From Allobosea sp. (GTDB lineage: Bacteria; Pseudomonadota; Alphaproteobacteria; Rhizobiales; Kaistiaceae), in assembly GCA_017307955.1 (NCBI GenBank), contig JAFKFV010000007.1, forward strand, positions 310,001 to 374,000: a DNA stretch of 64,000 bases, in the 5' to 3' direction. Positions 42,383 to 51,497 of this stretch are shown here, piece after piece. Position 1 is the first letter of the stretch, and every line of letters starts with the position of its first letter. The translations under genes were made by a program, and so were the position numbers. The notes under the pieces were generated by a model. That model had not been told where the DNA came from. It searched no databases and saw only the letters and a program-made list of their open reading frames with translations.

Positions 42383-42602
42383 GGTCTTGCACTCCGGGCG
42401 AACGTGGACAACACTTGCCTTTCCGGGCCAGCCGACAAGGCGCCCGGCGAGGGAGCGTCTGCCGTTTCAAGCGGCGTTCACGCCCCCATGTTGCAGTCGA
42501 TGTCAGAGCCAGGGGACCGGCCCTTCTTGGCCGGTGCCGTGCATTATTGTGCGCTCGCGGTCTCCCCGCGGGAGCCAAGACGAAGAAAAGGCTTGGAACA
42601 CC

Positions 42603-43079
42603 ATGGAAAAGGTTCCCATGACGGCCAGGGGCCATGCGGCGCTCGAAGTCGAGCTGAAGCGCCTGACCTCTGAGGAGCGCCCGCGCATCATCGCGGCGAT
42701 CTCGGAGGCGCGCGCGCATGGCGATCTTTCCGAGAACGCGGAATATCACGCCGCCAAGGAGGCGCAGAGCCTGAACGAGGGCCGCATCGCGGAACTCGAG
42801 GACAAGCTCTCGCGCGCCGAGATCATCGATGTCTCGAAGCTCTCCGGCAAGACGGTGAAGTTCGGCGCCACGGTGAAGCTCGTGGACGAGGACACCGAGG
42901 AAGAGAAGACCTACCAGATCGTCGGCGATCTCGAGGCCGATGTGCGCCTCGGCCGCATCTCGATCTCCTCGCCGATCGCCCGCGCGCTGATCGGCAAGTC
43001 GGTCGGCGACACCGTGGCCTTCGTCGCCCCGGGCGGCGACCGCTCCTACGAGATCCTCGACGTCGGCTTCCGCGCCTGA
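42603..43079 (+). CDS. greA: Transcription elongation factor GreA
   Basis: GreA rescues arrested RNA polymerase by stimulating transcript cleavage. From the ATG at 42603 ([20 protein letters not shown]) it has 158 residues. The coiled-coil tip shows the acidic pair in [16 protein letters not shown], required for cleavage, and the C-terminal domain with [18 protein letters not shown] is complete. A longer upstream frame was rejected. The position after carB matches rhizobial genomes. An AAC(3)-like gene begins 36 bp downstream. Confidence 0.96.
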   Translation: MEKVPMTARGHAALEVELKRLTSEERPRIIAAISEARAHGDLSENAEYHAAKEAQSLNEGRIAELEDKLSRAEIIDVSKLSGKTVKFGATVKLVDEDTEEEKTYQIVGDLEADVRLGRISISSPIARALIGKSVGDTVAFVAPGGDRSYEILDVGFRA

Positions 43080-43115
43080 GCCTTCGCTCTGGCGGCTGAC
43101 GAAGCCCCCTCAACC

Positions 43116-43922
43116 ATGACGCCGGCCCCCTATCGCACGCGATCCGATCTCGCCGCCGACTGTGCGGCGCTCGGCATCGGGGCCGGCGACATCGTCATGG
43201 TCCACGCCGCGATGAGCCGCGTCGGGCCTCTCCTCAACGGGCCCGACGCGCTGATCGGCGCTCTTACCGATACGGTCGGGGCCAGCGGCACCCTCCTCGC
43301 TTATGCGGACTGGGATGGGTCCTATGACGACCTGCTCGACGCGGAGAGCCGCGTGCCGGAACGCTGGCGCGCGCATATCCCGCCCTTCGATCCTCTCCGC
43401 TCGCGCGCCATCCGCCATAACGGCATCCTGCCCGAATTCCTGCGCACGACGCCCGGGGCCGTCCGCAGCGGCAATCCGGGCGCCTCGATCGTCGCGCTCG
43501 GCGCGAGGGCCGATGAGATCACCGCCGGCCATCCGCTCGACTATGGCTATGGCGAGGCGACGCCCTTCGCAAAGCTGGTCGCGATGGGCGGCAAGGTGCT
43601 GAATGTCGGCGCGCCGCTCGACACCATGACGCTGCTGCATCACGCCGAGCATCTGGCGCGCCTGCCGGGGAAACGCATCCGCCGCGTCGAGGTGCCTTTC
43701 GCGACGCCGGACGGAACGGTCTGGCGGATGATCGAGGAATTCGACACCGGTGATCCGGTCGTCAGGACTTTCGCGGACGACTATTTCGGCGCCATCGTCA
43801 GCGATTTCCTCGCGACCGGCCAAGGCCGGCGCGGGCGCATCGGCGCGGCGGAGGCGATCCTCGTCGAGGCGGCGCCGATCGTCGCCTTCGCGGTCAACTG
43901 GATGGAAGAGCGCGCCGGCTGA
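43116..43922 (+). CDS. Aminoglycoside N(3)-acetyltransferase family protein
   Basis: A 268-residue member of the AAC(3) antibiotic acetyltransferase family, which transfers acetyl from acetyl-CoA to the 3-amino group of deoxystreptamine antibiotics. GDIVMVHAAMSRVGPLLNGPD is the family opening, RSGNPGASIVALGARA the central motif, and NVGAPLDTMTLLHHAEHLA the segment holding the catalytic His. There is no adjacent integron or insertion sequence, and codon use matches neighbours, so this looks like a resident chromosomal gene whose natural substrate may not be an antibiotic. It sits between greA and the convergent lrp gene. Confidence 0.85.
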   Translation: MTPAPYRTRSDLAADCAALGIGAGDIVMVHAAMSRVGPLLNGPDALIGALTDTVGASGTLLAYADWDGSYDDLLDAESRVPERWRAHIPPFDPLRSRAIRHNGILPEFLRTTPGAVRSGNPGASIVALGARADEITAGHPLDYGYGEATPFAKLVAMGGKVLNVGAPLDTMTLLHHAEHLARLPGKRIRRVEVPFATPDGTVWRMIEEFDTGDPVVRTFADDYFGAIVSDFLATGQGRRGRIGAAEAILVEAAPIVAFAVNWMEERAG

Positions 43923-44387
43923 TCAGCCGATCGCCACCAGCGGCGCGTCCTTGACGCGGCGGATGGTCAGCGAGGTCTTGACGCTCGCGACATTCGGCGC
44001 CGCGGTCAGTTCTTCGATGAAGCCCTGGAACGCGCGGAGGTTCGGCGCCACGCATTTCAGGATGAAGTCGGCCTCGCCAGACAGCATGTAGCATTCGCGG
44101 ACGATCGCCCAGTCGCGCACGCGCGCGGCGAACCCCGAGAGGTCCGTCTCGGCCTGGCTGGAGAGCCCGACCATCGCGAACACGGTCACGTCGAAGCCGA
44201 GCGCCTTCTCGTCGACCAGCGCCCGGTAGCCGGTGATGATGCCGGCCTCTTCAAGCGCGCGCATGCGGCGGAGGCATGGCGGCGCGGAGATGCCGACCCT
44301 CTTCGCCAATTCGACATTGGTGATGCGTCCGTCGTCCTGAAGTTCCTTCAGGATCTTCCAGTCGATCGCGTCGAGCGTGGCCTTCAC
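43923..44387 (-). CDS. Lrp/AsnC-family transcriptional regulator
   Basis: A 154-residue Lrp-type regulator from a GTG at 44387, chosen because GGAGG lies seven bases upstream on the coding strand and the protein then begins VKATLDAIDWKILKELQDDG, the normal Lrp start. The N-terminal HTH is RITNVELAKRVGISAPPCLR; the C-terminal RAM ligand domain runs from about residue 70. It is divergent from trxB, an arrangement shared with other rhizobia (lrp/trxB/lsrB). Targets unknown; amino-acid response is typical. Confidence 0.92.
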   Translation of the reverse strand: MKATLDAIDWKILKELQDDGRITNVELAKRVGISAPPCLRRMRALEEAGIITGYRALVDEKALGFDVTVFAMVGLSSQAETDLSGFAARVRDWAIVRECYMLSGEADFILKCVAPNLRAFQGFIEELTAAPNVASVKTSLTIRRVKDAPLVAIG

Positions 44388-44591
44388 GAATGCCTCCGGC
44401 TGCGGCGAAGCCCCATGCGGCGCCGCCGTCCGCCCTCTTCCACCGATTCTCGCCGATGCGCCATGATTCGGAAACAATTGTCCGGGAGAACGTACAAGAA
44501 TGCATGGCTCGCTGCCTTGCATGCGCTGCGCTCAACCCTCTAAGGTTTCGCCCTACCAGAAACTGCCGGCCCTTCCTATCTCAGGCGCATC

Positions 44592-45560
44592 ATGCAACAC
44601 GCCAAGCTCATCATCGTCGGTTCCGGCCCCGCAGGATACACCGCCGCGATCTATGCGGCGCGCGCCATGCTGGAGCCTGTGCTCATCTCCGGCGTCCAGC
44701 CGGGCGGCCAGCTCACCATCACCACCGATGTCGAGAATTATCCCGGCTTCGCCGACGTCATCCAGGGCCCCTGGCTCATGGAGCAGATGCGGCTGCAGGC
44801 CGAGCATGTCGGCACGAAGATGGTCACCGACCACATCATCGAGGCCGATCTCTCGCAGCGTCCCTTCGTGCTCAAGGGCGATTCCGGCGAGGTCTACACG
44901 GCCGACACGCTGATCCTCGCCACGGGCGCGCAGGCGCGCTGGCTGGGGCTCGAGAGCGAACAGCGCTTCAAGGGTTTCGGCGTCTCGGCCTGCGCCACCT
45001 GCGACGGCTTCTTCTATCGCGGCAAGGACATCTATGTCGTCGGCGGCGGCAACACCGCCGTCGAGGAGGCGCTCTATCTGTCCCATATCGCGAAGTCGGT
45101 GACGATCGTGCACCGCCGCGACCATTTCCGTGCCGAGCGGATCATGCAGAACCGCCTGCTCGCCCGCGACAACGTCAAGGTCGTATGGAACAGCGTCATC
45201 GAGGAAGTGACCGGCAAGGCCGGCTTCCCGCCCTCGGTCACCGGCCTCAAGCTGCGCAATGTCGAGACCGGGGTCGTGACGGATGTCGAGACCGACGGCG
45301 TCTTCATCGCCATCGGCCATGCGCCGGCCACCGAGATCGTCGCCGGGCAGGTCAAGCTGAAGCCGTCGGGCTATATCTGGACGGCGCCCGATTCGACGGC
45401 GACCAGCGTTCCGGGCGTCTTCGCGGCGGGCGACGTGACGGACGAGATCTTCCGCCAGGCCGTGACGGCGGCGGGACAGGGATGCATGGCCGCGCTCGAG
45501 GCCGAGCGCTGGCTGGCGGCCAATCCGGTCGCCGACATGACGGCCGTAGCGGCCGAATAA
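44592..45560 (+). CDS. trxB: Thioredoxin-disulfide reductase
   Basis: TrxB reduces thioredoxin with NADPH through FAD; 322 residues. The FAD site is IVGSGPAGYTAAIYAARA; the redox pair is Cys134 and Cys137 in SACATCDGFF; the NADPH site is VVGGGNTAVEEALYL. The C-terminal GVFAAGDVTDEIFRQAVTAAGQG closes the FAD domain. ATG at 44592. The LysR regulator that follows 37 bp downstream is of the LsrB/VtlR type; related regulators are linked to redox control in Sinorhizobium, consistent with the conserved trxB-lsrB neighbourhood. Confidence 0.97.
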   Translation: MQHAKLIIVGSGPAGYTAAIYAARAMLEPVLISGVQPGGQLTITTDVENYPGFADVIQGPWLMEQMRLQAEHVGTKMVTDHIIEADLSQRPFVLKGDSGEVYTADTLILATGAQARWLGLESEQRFKGFGVSACATCDGFFYRGKDIYVVGGGNTAVEEALYLSHIAKSVTIVHRRDHFRAERIMQNRLLARDNVKVVWNSVIEEVTGKAGFPPSVTGLKLRNVETGVVTDVETDGVFIAIGHAPATEIVAGQVKLKPSGYIWTAPDSTATSVPGVFAAGDVTDEIFRQAVTAAGQGCMAALEAERWLAANPVADMTAVAAE

Positions 45561-45597
45561 CGATCGGCGACGGACGGGCGACGGGGGCGCCGCCATC

Positions 45598-46488
45598 ATG
45601 GACTGGGACAAGCTCAGGATCTTCCACGCGGCGGCGCAGGCCGGGTCGTTCACCCATGCCGGCGAACAGCTCGGCATGAGCCAGTCGGCCGTGTCGCGCC
45701 AGGTCAGCGCGCTCGAGCAGGACCTCGGCGTTCCCCTGTTCCACCGCCATGCCCGCGGCCTGATCCTTTCAGAGCAGGGCGAGCTTCTCTTCCGCGCGTC
45801 GCAGGACGTGATGATGAAGCTGGAGGGCGTGAGGATCCGACTGACGGATTCGCGCGAGAAACCGACCGGCACGCTGCGCATCACGACCACCGTCGCGCTC
45901 GGCTCGACCTGGCTGACGGAGCGGCTCAACGAGTTCGTCGACCTGCATCCGCAAGTGAACCTGCACCTGATCCTCGACGATCAGGAGCTCGATCTCACCA
46001 TGCGCCAGGCCGACGTCGCGATCCGCCTGCGCCAGCCCGTTCAGCCAGATCTCATTCAGCGGCGGCTGTTCACGACGCATTATCACGTCTACGCCTCGCC
46101 GGATTACGTCTCGCGCTTCGGCAAGCCCGAGACTCTGGACGATCTCGACCACCACCGGATCGTCACCTTCGGCGTCCCGGTGCCGCCCAACATCCGCGAC
46201 GTGAACTGGCTGGAGATCGCCGGCCGCTCGACCGACAATCCACGCGAGCCGATCGTCCGCATCAACAATATCTACGCGATCAAGGCCGCCGTGGAGCGGG
46301 GAACCGGCATCGCGATCCTCCCCGACTACATGATCGGCGAAGGCTCGCCGCTGGTGAAGCTGATGCCGGAAGCGCAGGTGCCGAGCTTCCCGACCTATTT
46401 CTGCTACCCGGCGGAGCTGAAGAATTCGGCGCGCGTCACCGCCTTCCGCGACTTCATGCTCGCCAAGGCGCAGAACTGGCAATTCTGA
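45598..46488 (+). CDS. LysR-family regulator, LsrB/VtlR type
   Basis: A 296-residue LysR transcription factor. MDWDKLRIFHAAAQAGSFTH and the HTH (EQLGMSQSAVSRQVSALEQD) match the LsrB (Sinorhizobium) / VtlR (Brucella, Agrobacterium) group, as does the gene order lrp-trxB-lsrB. The effector domain runs from about residue 93 to the end. Only one Cys (residue 269, FCYPAEL) is visible, so any thiol-based sensing would differ from LsrB proteins with several cysteines. In relatives this regulator is encoded beside, and activates, AbcR-type sRNAs; a candidate sRNA lies directly downstream. Confidence 0.9.
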   Translation: MDWDKLRIFHAAAQAGSFTHAGEQLGMSQSAVSRQVSALEQDLGVPLFHRHARGLILSEQGELLFRASQDVMMKLEGVRIRLTDSREKPTGTLRITTTVALGSTWLTERLNEFVDLHPQVNLHLILDDQELDLTMRQADVAIRLRQPVQPDLIQRRLFTTHYHVYASPDYVSRFGKPETLDDLDHHRIVTFGVPVPPNIRDVNWLEIAGRSTDNPREPIVRINNIYAIKAAVERGTGIAILPDYMIGEGSPLVKLMPEAQVPSFPTYFCYPAELKNSARVTAFRDFMLAKAQNWQF

Positions 46489-46676
46489 AGGCAGAGCCCA
46501 AGACCGCCCATTTTTACGCCAGTGTTGCATGCACTTCGCTGCAGTGCGAAATGCGCTATGGTCGCCGTAGCGATTTTTCGGCGAATTGGCGCAAAATCTT
46601 TCCGGATTGCCCGACCTTCCGTCATCTGCATTTCAATTTTTCGCGCTTCACGAATTTTTGTTCTGATCCGCTGGAA

Positions 46677-46695
46677 ATGCATAGCTGCAATGCAT
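46677..46695 (+). promoter_or_regulatory. Candidate LysR-type (T-N11-A) box upstream of sRNA promoter
   Basis: The inverted repeat ATGCA-N9-TGCAT contains the LysR T-N11-A pattern (T46682 to A46694). It ends ten bases before the -35 element of the predicted sRNA promoter, centred near -54 relative to the predicted start, a normal activator position for LysR proteins. The adjacent LsrB/VtlR-type regulator is the natural candidate to bind it. Confidence 0.5.
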
Positions 46696-46704
46696 CGATG
46701 CCAG

Positions 46705-46733
46705 TTGTTTGTGCAGAGCGATCGTTCCATATC
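46705..46733 (+). promoter_or_regulatory. Putative promoter of the AbcR-like sRNA
   Basis: TTGTTT (46705-46710) and CATATC (46728-46733) with a 17-bp spacer. Transcription would begin near 46740. Confidence 0.5.
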
Positions 46734-46739
46734 TCTCAT

Positions 46740-46882
46740 CAGTTGATGCGTTGCCGGCGGCTTTCTCCTCCCTGCCGCCCGTGGACCTCAACTGTTCCCT
46801 CTGGAAGGTGTTTGCTGCGTCTTCCCTGCCGCAGCAACAAAGACTTAGCCGGGCCTCGCAAGAGCGCCCGGCCTTTTCTTTT
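46740..46882 (+). ncRNA. Predicted AbcR-like (alpha-r15 family) small RNA
   Basis: An orphan transcript unit of about 140 nt in a non-coding gap downstream of the LsrB/VtlR-type gene. Hairpin 1 has a perfect 6-bp stem GGCGGC/GCCGCC (46756-46761/46774-46779) and a 12-nt loop TTTCTCCTCCCT that can pair with Shine-Dalgarno sequences. A second pyrimidine-rich segment TGTTCCCTCT follows. Hairpin 2 has an 8-bp stem TTGCTGCG/CGCAGCAA (46812-46819/46830-46837) with loop TCTTCCCTGC. It ends with terminator stem GCCGGGC/GCCCGGC (46848-46854/46866-46872) and TTTTCTTTT. Hairpins exposing CU-rich anti-SD loops next to this LysR gene are the hallmarks of AbcR sRNAs, which with Hfq repress ABC-transporter mRNAs. 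Family membership is inferred from structure and synteny, not from alignment. Confidence 0.72.
46848..46882 (+). terminator. Intrinsic terminator of the sRNA
   Basis: The 7-bp stem GCCGGGC/GCCCGGC is extended internally by CTC/GAG capped with GCAA, followed by TTTTCTTTT (46874-46882). No ORF precedes it on this strand after the LysR stop 360 bp upstream. Confidence 0.85.
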
Positions 46883-46999
46883 CGCGATGCACTCCATCGG
46901 GTGCGGTGCACCCATCCGGATGATTCTTCGGCCCGGCGGGCTGAAACTGCGGGGACCATCCCTGAGATACAACGGGACCCGGCAGCGCCCCTCCTCTTC

Positions 47000-47120
47000 A
47001 CCTCTCATGTTGGGAGAGGTCGACGCACCGCAGGTGCGGCGGGTGAGGGGTTACGGACGATCCGGAGAGGCCACGCCCCTCACCCGGACCTCCGGGCCGA
47101 CCTCTCCCCATGAGAGAGGT
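47000..47120. repeat. Long imperfect inverted repeat downstream of msrP
   Basis: The arm ACCTCTCATG...GGGAGAGGTCG (from 47000) is matched in inverted orientation by CGACCTCTCCCCATGAGAGAGGT (ending 47120). The inner parts GGGTGAGGGGT (around 47041-47052) and ACGCCCCTCACCC (around 47073-47085) also pair. The whole about 120-bp element can fold into one long hairpin. It resembles dispersed intergenic palindromes common in Rhizobiales genomes and may also end the msrP transcript. Confidence 0.75.
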
Positions 47121-47148
47121 AAAGGCAGAGCCGGCGCCGTTTGAGGCC

Positions 47149-48105
47149 TCACATATAGAGCGGCTGGTCCTGCAGATTCTTGTAGAGGTCGGCGACGAAC
47201 GGGCCGTAGCCGTTGAAGAGCTGCGTCGGGATGCGCTGGTTGGTGCCGAGCACGGTCTCGGTCGCCTGGCTCCAGCGCGGATGCGGCACTTCGGGGTTCA
47301 CGTTCGCCCAGAAGCCGTATTCTGAGGATTGCAGCTGCTGCCAGAAATTGAGCGGCTGCTCCTCCACGAACGAGACCTTCACGATCGATTTGATGCTCTT
47401 GAAGCCGTATTTCCACGGCGTGTGCAGGCGGATCGGCGCCCCCATCTGCTTGGGTAGCGGCTTGCCATAGGCGCCCGTCACCATGAAGGCGAGCTCGTTG
47501 GTCGCCTCGGCCATGGTCAGCCCCTCGACATAGGGCCAGGGATAGAAGGGCTCGTTCTGGCCCGGCGCCATAGCCGGGTCCATGAAGGTTTCGAAGCGCA
47601 CATATTTCGCGCCCGACAGCGGCTTCGCATAGGCAACGAGCGCCGCCAGCGGAAAGCCCGTCCACGGCACGGTCATCGACCAGGCTTCGACGCAGCGGTG
47701 GCGGTAGAGCCGCTCCTCGAAGGCCATCGCCTTGAAGAGATCATCGATGGCGACCGTCTTCGGCGCCTCGACCAGCCCGTCGATCGCGATCGTCCACGGC
47801 CGGGTCTTCAGCGCCTCGGCCTCGGCGGCGAGGTCCTTGCCGGTGCTGTATTCATAGAAATTGTTGTAGTGGAGGTTGATGTCCTCCGGCGTGACCGGGC
47901 GTTCGATCGTGTATTTCGGGTTGGGCTTGGCCGGGAAAAGCGACGCGCTCGGATCGGCCTCCTGCGCCCTCGCCCCGCGCGGCAGCGCCAGTGCGGCGAG
48001 ACCAAAGCCGCCGGCCGCGAGGATGGCGCGCCTGTCGAGAAATACGGCCTCCGGCGTCGCCTCGCGCTCCGCGATCTCCCAGCCCCGACGACGCCTGATC
48101 AGCAT
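47149..48105 (-). CDS. msrP: Protein-methionine-sulfoxide reductase catalytic subunit MsrP (YedY)
   Basis: A periplasmic molybdopterin enzyme that repairs oxidised methionines in envelope proteins. From the ATG at 48105 it has 318 residues. A Tat signal is visible (LDRRAILAAGGFGLAALALP, cleavage near ARA-QEAD). The Mo-coordinating Cys138 lies in YRHRCVEAWSMTVPW; WKYGFKSIKSIVKVSF is another family hallmark. The membrane haem partner MsrQ, often adjacent, is not in this window, so it must be encoded elsewhere or be replaced. A much longer reverse frame is an upstream shadow. Confidence 0.93.
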   Translation of the reverse strand: MLIRRRRGWEIAEREATPEAVFLDRRAILAAGGFGLAALALPRGARAQEADPSASLFPAKPNPKYTIERPVTPEDINLHYNNFYEYSTGKDLAAEAEALKTRPWTIAIDGLVEAPKTVAIDDLFKAMAFEERLYRHRCVEAWSMTVPWTGFPLAALVAYAKPLSGAKYVRFETFMDPAMAPGQNEPFYPWPYVEGLTMAEATNELAFMVTGAYGKPLPKQMGAPIRLHTPWKYGFKSIKSIVKVSFVEEQPLNFWQQLQSSEYGFWANVNPEVPHPRWSQATETVLGTNQRIPTQLFNGYGPFVADLYKNLQDQPLYM

Positions 48106-48144
48106 GACGTTCTCCGTCCCTTCGATGGATCGCTCAACAGCTAG

Positions 48145-49488
<1,344 letters not shown>

Positions 49489-49579
49489 CGCCGCGCCGGC
49501 GCCGCGATTCCTGACGACAGCCGCGGGGCGGGACCGTATCCTGCCCCGTCGCTTCTATCGGGTTGTCGGGGAGGGAATC

Positions 49580-50020
49580 ATGGCCGGCTTGTCGATCCAC
49601 CACGTGGCTCTGGTGGTCACGGATCTCGAACGCTCGATCGCGTTCTACCAGCGCATATTCGGCTTCGACCGGCTGCAGCGGCCGCCCTTCTCGACGGCGG
49701 GCATCTGGCTGGCCTGCGGAGAGCTCCAGCTTCACCTCATCAAATATGACGAGGGCTGCTTCCGCCGGCGCCCCTTCCCCGACGTGAACGACTGGCACTT
49801 CGCGTTCCGCACCGACGATTTCGACGGCATGCTCGATCACCTGATCTCGCTCGGTTTCCGCGAAGACGTCGAGGAAGGCGATCCGCGTCTGGTCGTCGTG
49901 CGCCGGACGGGCGTCGCCGGCTTTCCGCAGCTCTATTTCATCGATCCCGACAACAACATCATCGAAGTCAACGGCGCGCCGGCCCATCAGCCGCCGCTCT
50001 GGCAGCCTCCGACCAACTGA
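49580..50020 (+). CDS. VOC-superfamily (glyoxalase/bleomycin-resistance-like) protein
   Basis: A 146-residue metal-site VOC protein: IHHVALVVTDLERSIAFYQR gives the first His, LQLHLIKYD the middle segment, DWHFAFRTDDFDGM the second module and YFIDPDNNIIEVNG the final Glu. These could form a 2-His/Glu metal centre as in glyoxalase I or dioxygenases. The substrate cannot be predicted. The ATG at 49580 follows GGGGAGGGAATC. The cardiolipin synthase gene begins 10 bp downstream, suggesting cotranscription. Confidence 0.82.
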   Translation: MAGLSIHHVALVVTDLERSIAFYQRIFGFDRLQRPPFSTAGIWLACGELQLHLIKYDEGCFRRRPFPDVNDWHFAFRTDDFDGMLDHLISLGFREDVEEGDPRLVVVRRTGVAGFPQLYFIDPDNNIIEVNGAPAHQPPLWQPPTN

Positions 50021-50029
50021 ACGGCCGCG

Positions 50030-51490
50030 ATGATCGGGACGGTCCTCGACAGCAGCAGCTTCGCGCTTTTCCTGTCGCTTCTCCATATCGCGATGGCGGC
50101 TGCCGTCACGGTCCATGCCCTTCTGACCCGCCTCGCGCCGCAATCGACGATTGCGTGGATCGGGCTCGCCTGGCTGTCGCCCTATGTCGGGCCGGTCCTC
50201 TATTTCCTCTTCGGCGTCAACCGCGTGCGCCGCAAGGCGATCAAGCTGTCCGGTCCCGGCTCGAACATCGGCGCGCCGATCTCGCGCTTTGCGCTGGCGC
50301 CGGAGGATATCGAGCCGGAGGGCGGCGACGAGCATCTGGAGCCGCTGGCCGAGTTCGGCCTCCGCCTCACCGGCCGTCCGCTCCTCGCCGGCAATGCGCT
50401 GCGCCCGCTCGTCTGCGGCGACGAGGCCTATCCGGAAATGTGCGCCGCGATCGACGCCGCCGAGCGCTCGGTCGCGATCTGCAGCTTCATCTTCCATGAC
50501 GATGCCGGCGGCGGGCCGATCATCGATTCCCTCATCGCCGCCCATCGGCGCGGCGTCGCCGTGCGCGCGCTGGTCGATGGCCTCGGCTCGGGCTATCTGC
50601 GCAGCCCCGCCTTCCAGCGCCTCCATGCCGCCGGCGTGCCCGCCGCGCGCTTCATGCATGAGATCGCGCCCTGGAAGATGTCGTTCATCAATCTGCGCAC
50701 CCACAAGAAGGTGCTGGTGATCGACGGCCGCCTCGGCTTCACCGGCGGCATGAACATCGCCTCCGACAATCTCTTCCGCGTCATGGAGATCCCGGCGAAG
50801 CGGGCGGTGCAGGACCTGCATTTCCGCGTCGAGGGTCCGGTGGTCGCCCATCTCATGGAAACCTTCGCCGAGGACTGGGCCTTCACGACCGGCGAGCGGC
50901 TGACCGGCGAGCCCTGGTTCGGCGAGATCAGCGCCGCCGGCGACATTCCGGCGCGCGGCATCGCCTCGGGACCAGACGAGGACAACGAGAAGCTGATGTG
51001 GACCATGGCCTCGGCGATCGGCCGGGCCGAGAAGCGCGTCCGCATCGTCACGCCCTATTTCGTGCCCGACGACCGGCTCGGCTCGCAGCTGGCGCTGGCC
51101 GCGCTCCGCGGCGTCAAGGTCGAGCTCGTCCTGCCGGGCCGTTCCAACCATGTCTACATGGACTGGGCGATGAACGCGCTGCTGGCGCCGCTCCTGCGCT
51201 CCGGCTGCGTCGTCCGCCGCACGGCGGCGCCGTTCGACCACTCCAAGCTGATGACTGTCGATGGCGGCTGGGCGATGTTCGGCAGCGCCAACTGGGACGC
51301 CCGCAGCCTCAGGCTCAATTTCGAATTCAATGTCGAGGCCTATTCGGCCGAATTCGCCGCGACGGTCGACGCGATCATCGACGGCAAGCTCAAGGGATCG
51401 CGCCGCGTCCGCCATTCGGAGCTGAAGCGGCGGCCGATCCTCATCCGCCTGCGCGATTCAGCCGCCCGCCTCGCCTCGCCCTATCTCTGA
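50030..51490 (+). CDS. Cardiolipin synthase (phospholipase D superfamily)
   Basis: A 486-residue inner-membrane enzyme that condenses phosphatidylglycerol to cardiolipin. There are two N-terminal membrane segments (about 10-30 and 40-62). Two HKD motifs are complete: His225 in THKKVLVIDGRLGFTGGMN and His404 in HSKLMTVDGGWAMFGSANWD. A member of the Cls family, but which Cls type is not resolved. Stop codon eight bases before the convergent CorA-like gene stop. Confidence 0.92.
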   Translation: MIGTVLDSSSFALFLSLLHIAMAAAVTVHALLTRLAPQSTIAWIGLAWLSPYVGPVLYFLFGVNRVRRKAIKLSGPGSNIGAPISRFALAPEDIEPEGGDEHLEPLAEFGLRLTGRPLLAGNALRPLVCGDEAYPEMCAAIDAAERSVAICSFIFHDDAGGGPIIDSLIAAHRRGVAVRALVDGLGSGYLRSPAFQRLHAAGVPAARFMHEIAPWKMSFINLRTHKKVLVIDGRLGFTGGMNIASDNLFRVMEIPAKRAVQDLHFRVEGPVVAHLMETFAEDWAFTTGERLTGEPWFGEISAAGDIPARGIASGPDEDNEKLMWTMASAIGRAEKRVRIVTPYFVPDDRLGSQLALAALRGVKVELVLPGRSNHVYMDWAMNALLAPLLRSGCVVRRTAAPFDHSKLMTVDGGWAMFGSANWDARSLRLNFEFNVEAYSAEFAATVDAIIDGKLKGSRRVRHSELKRRPILIRLRDSAARLASPYL

Positions 51491-51497
51491 CGCCGCG

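Noticed and set aside
43116..43922. AAC(3)-like gene as mobile resistance cassette
   Set aside because: No attC site, insertion sequence or composition shift; it sits in conserved housekeeping order.
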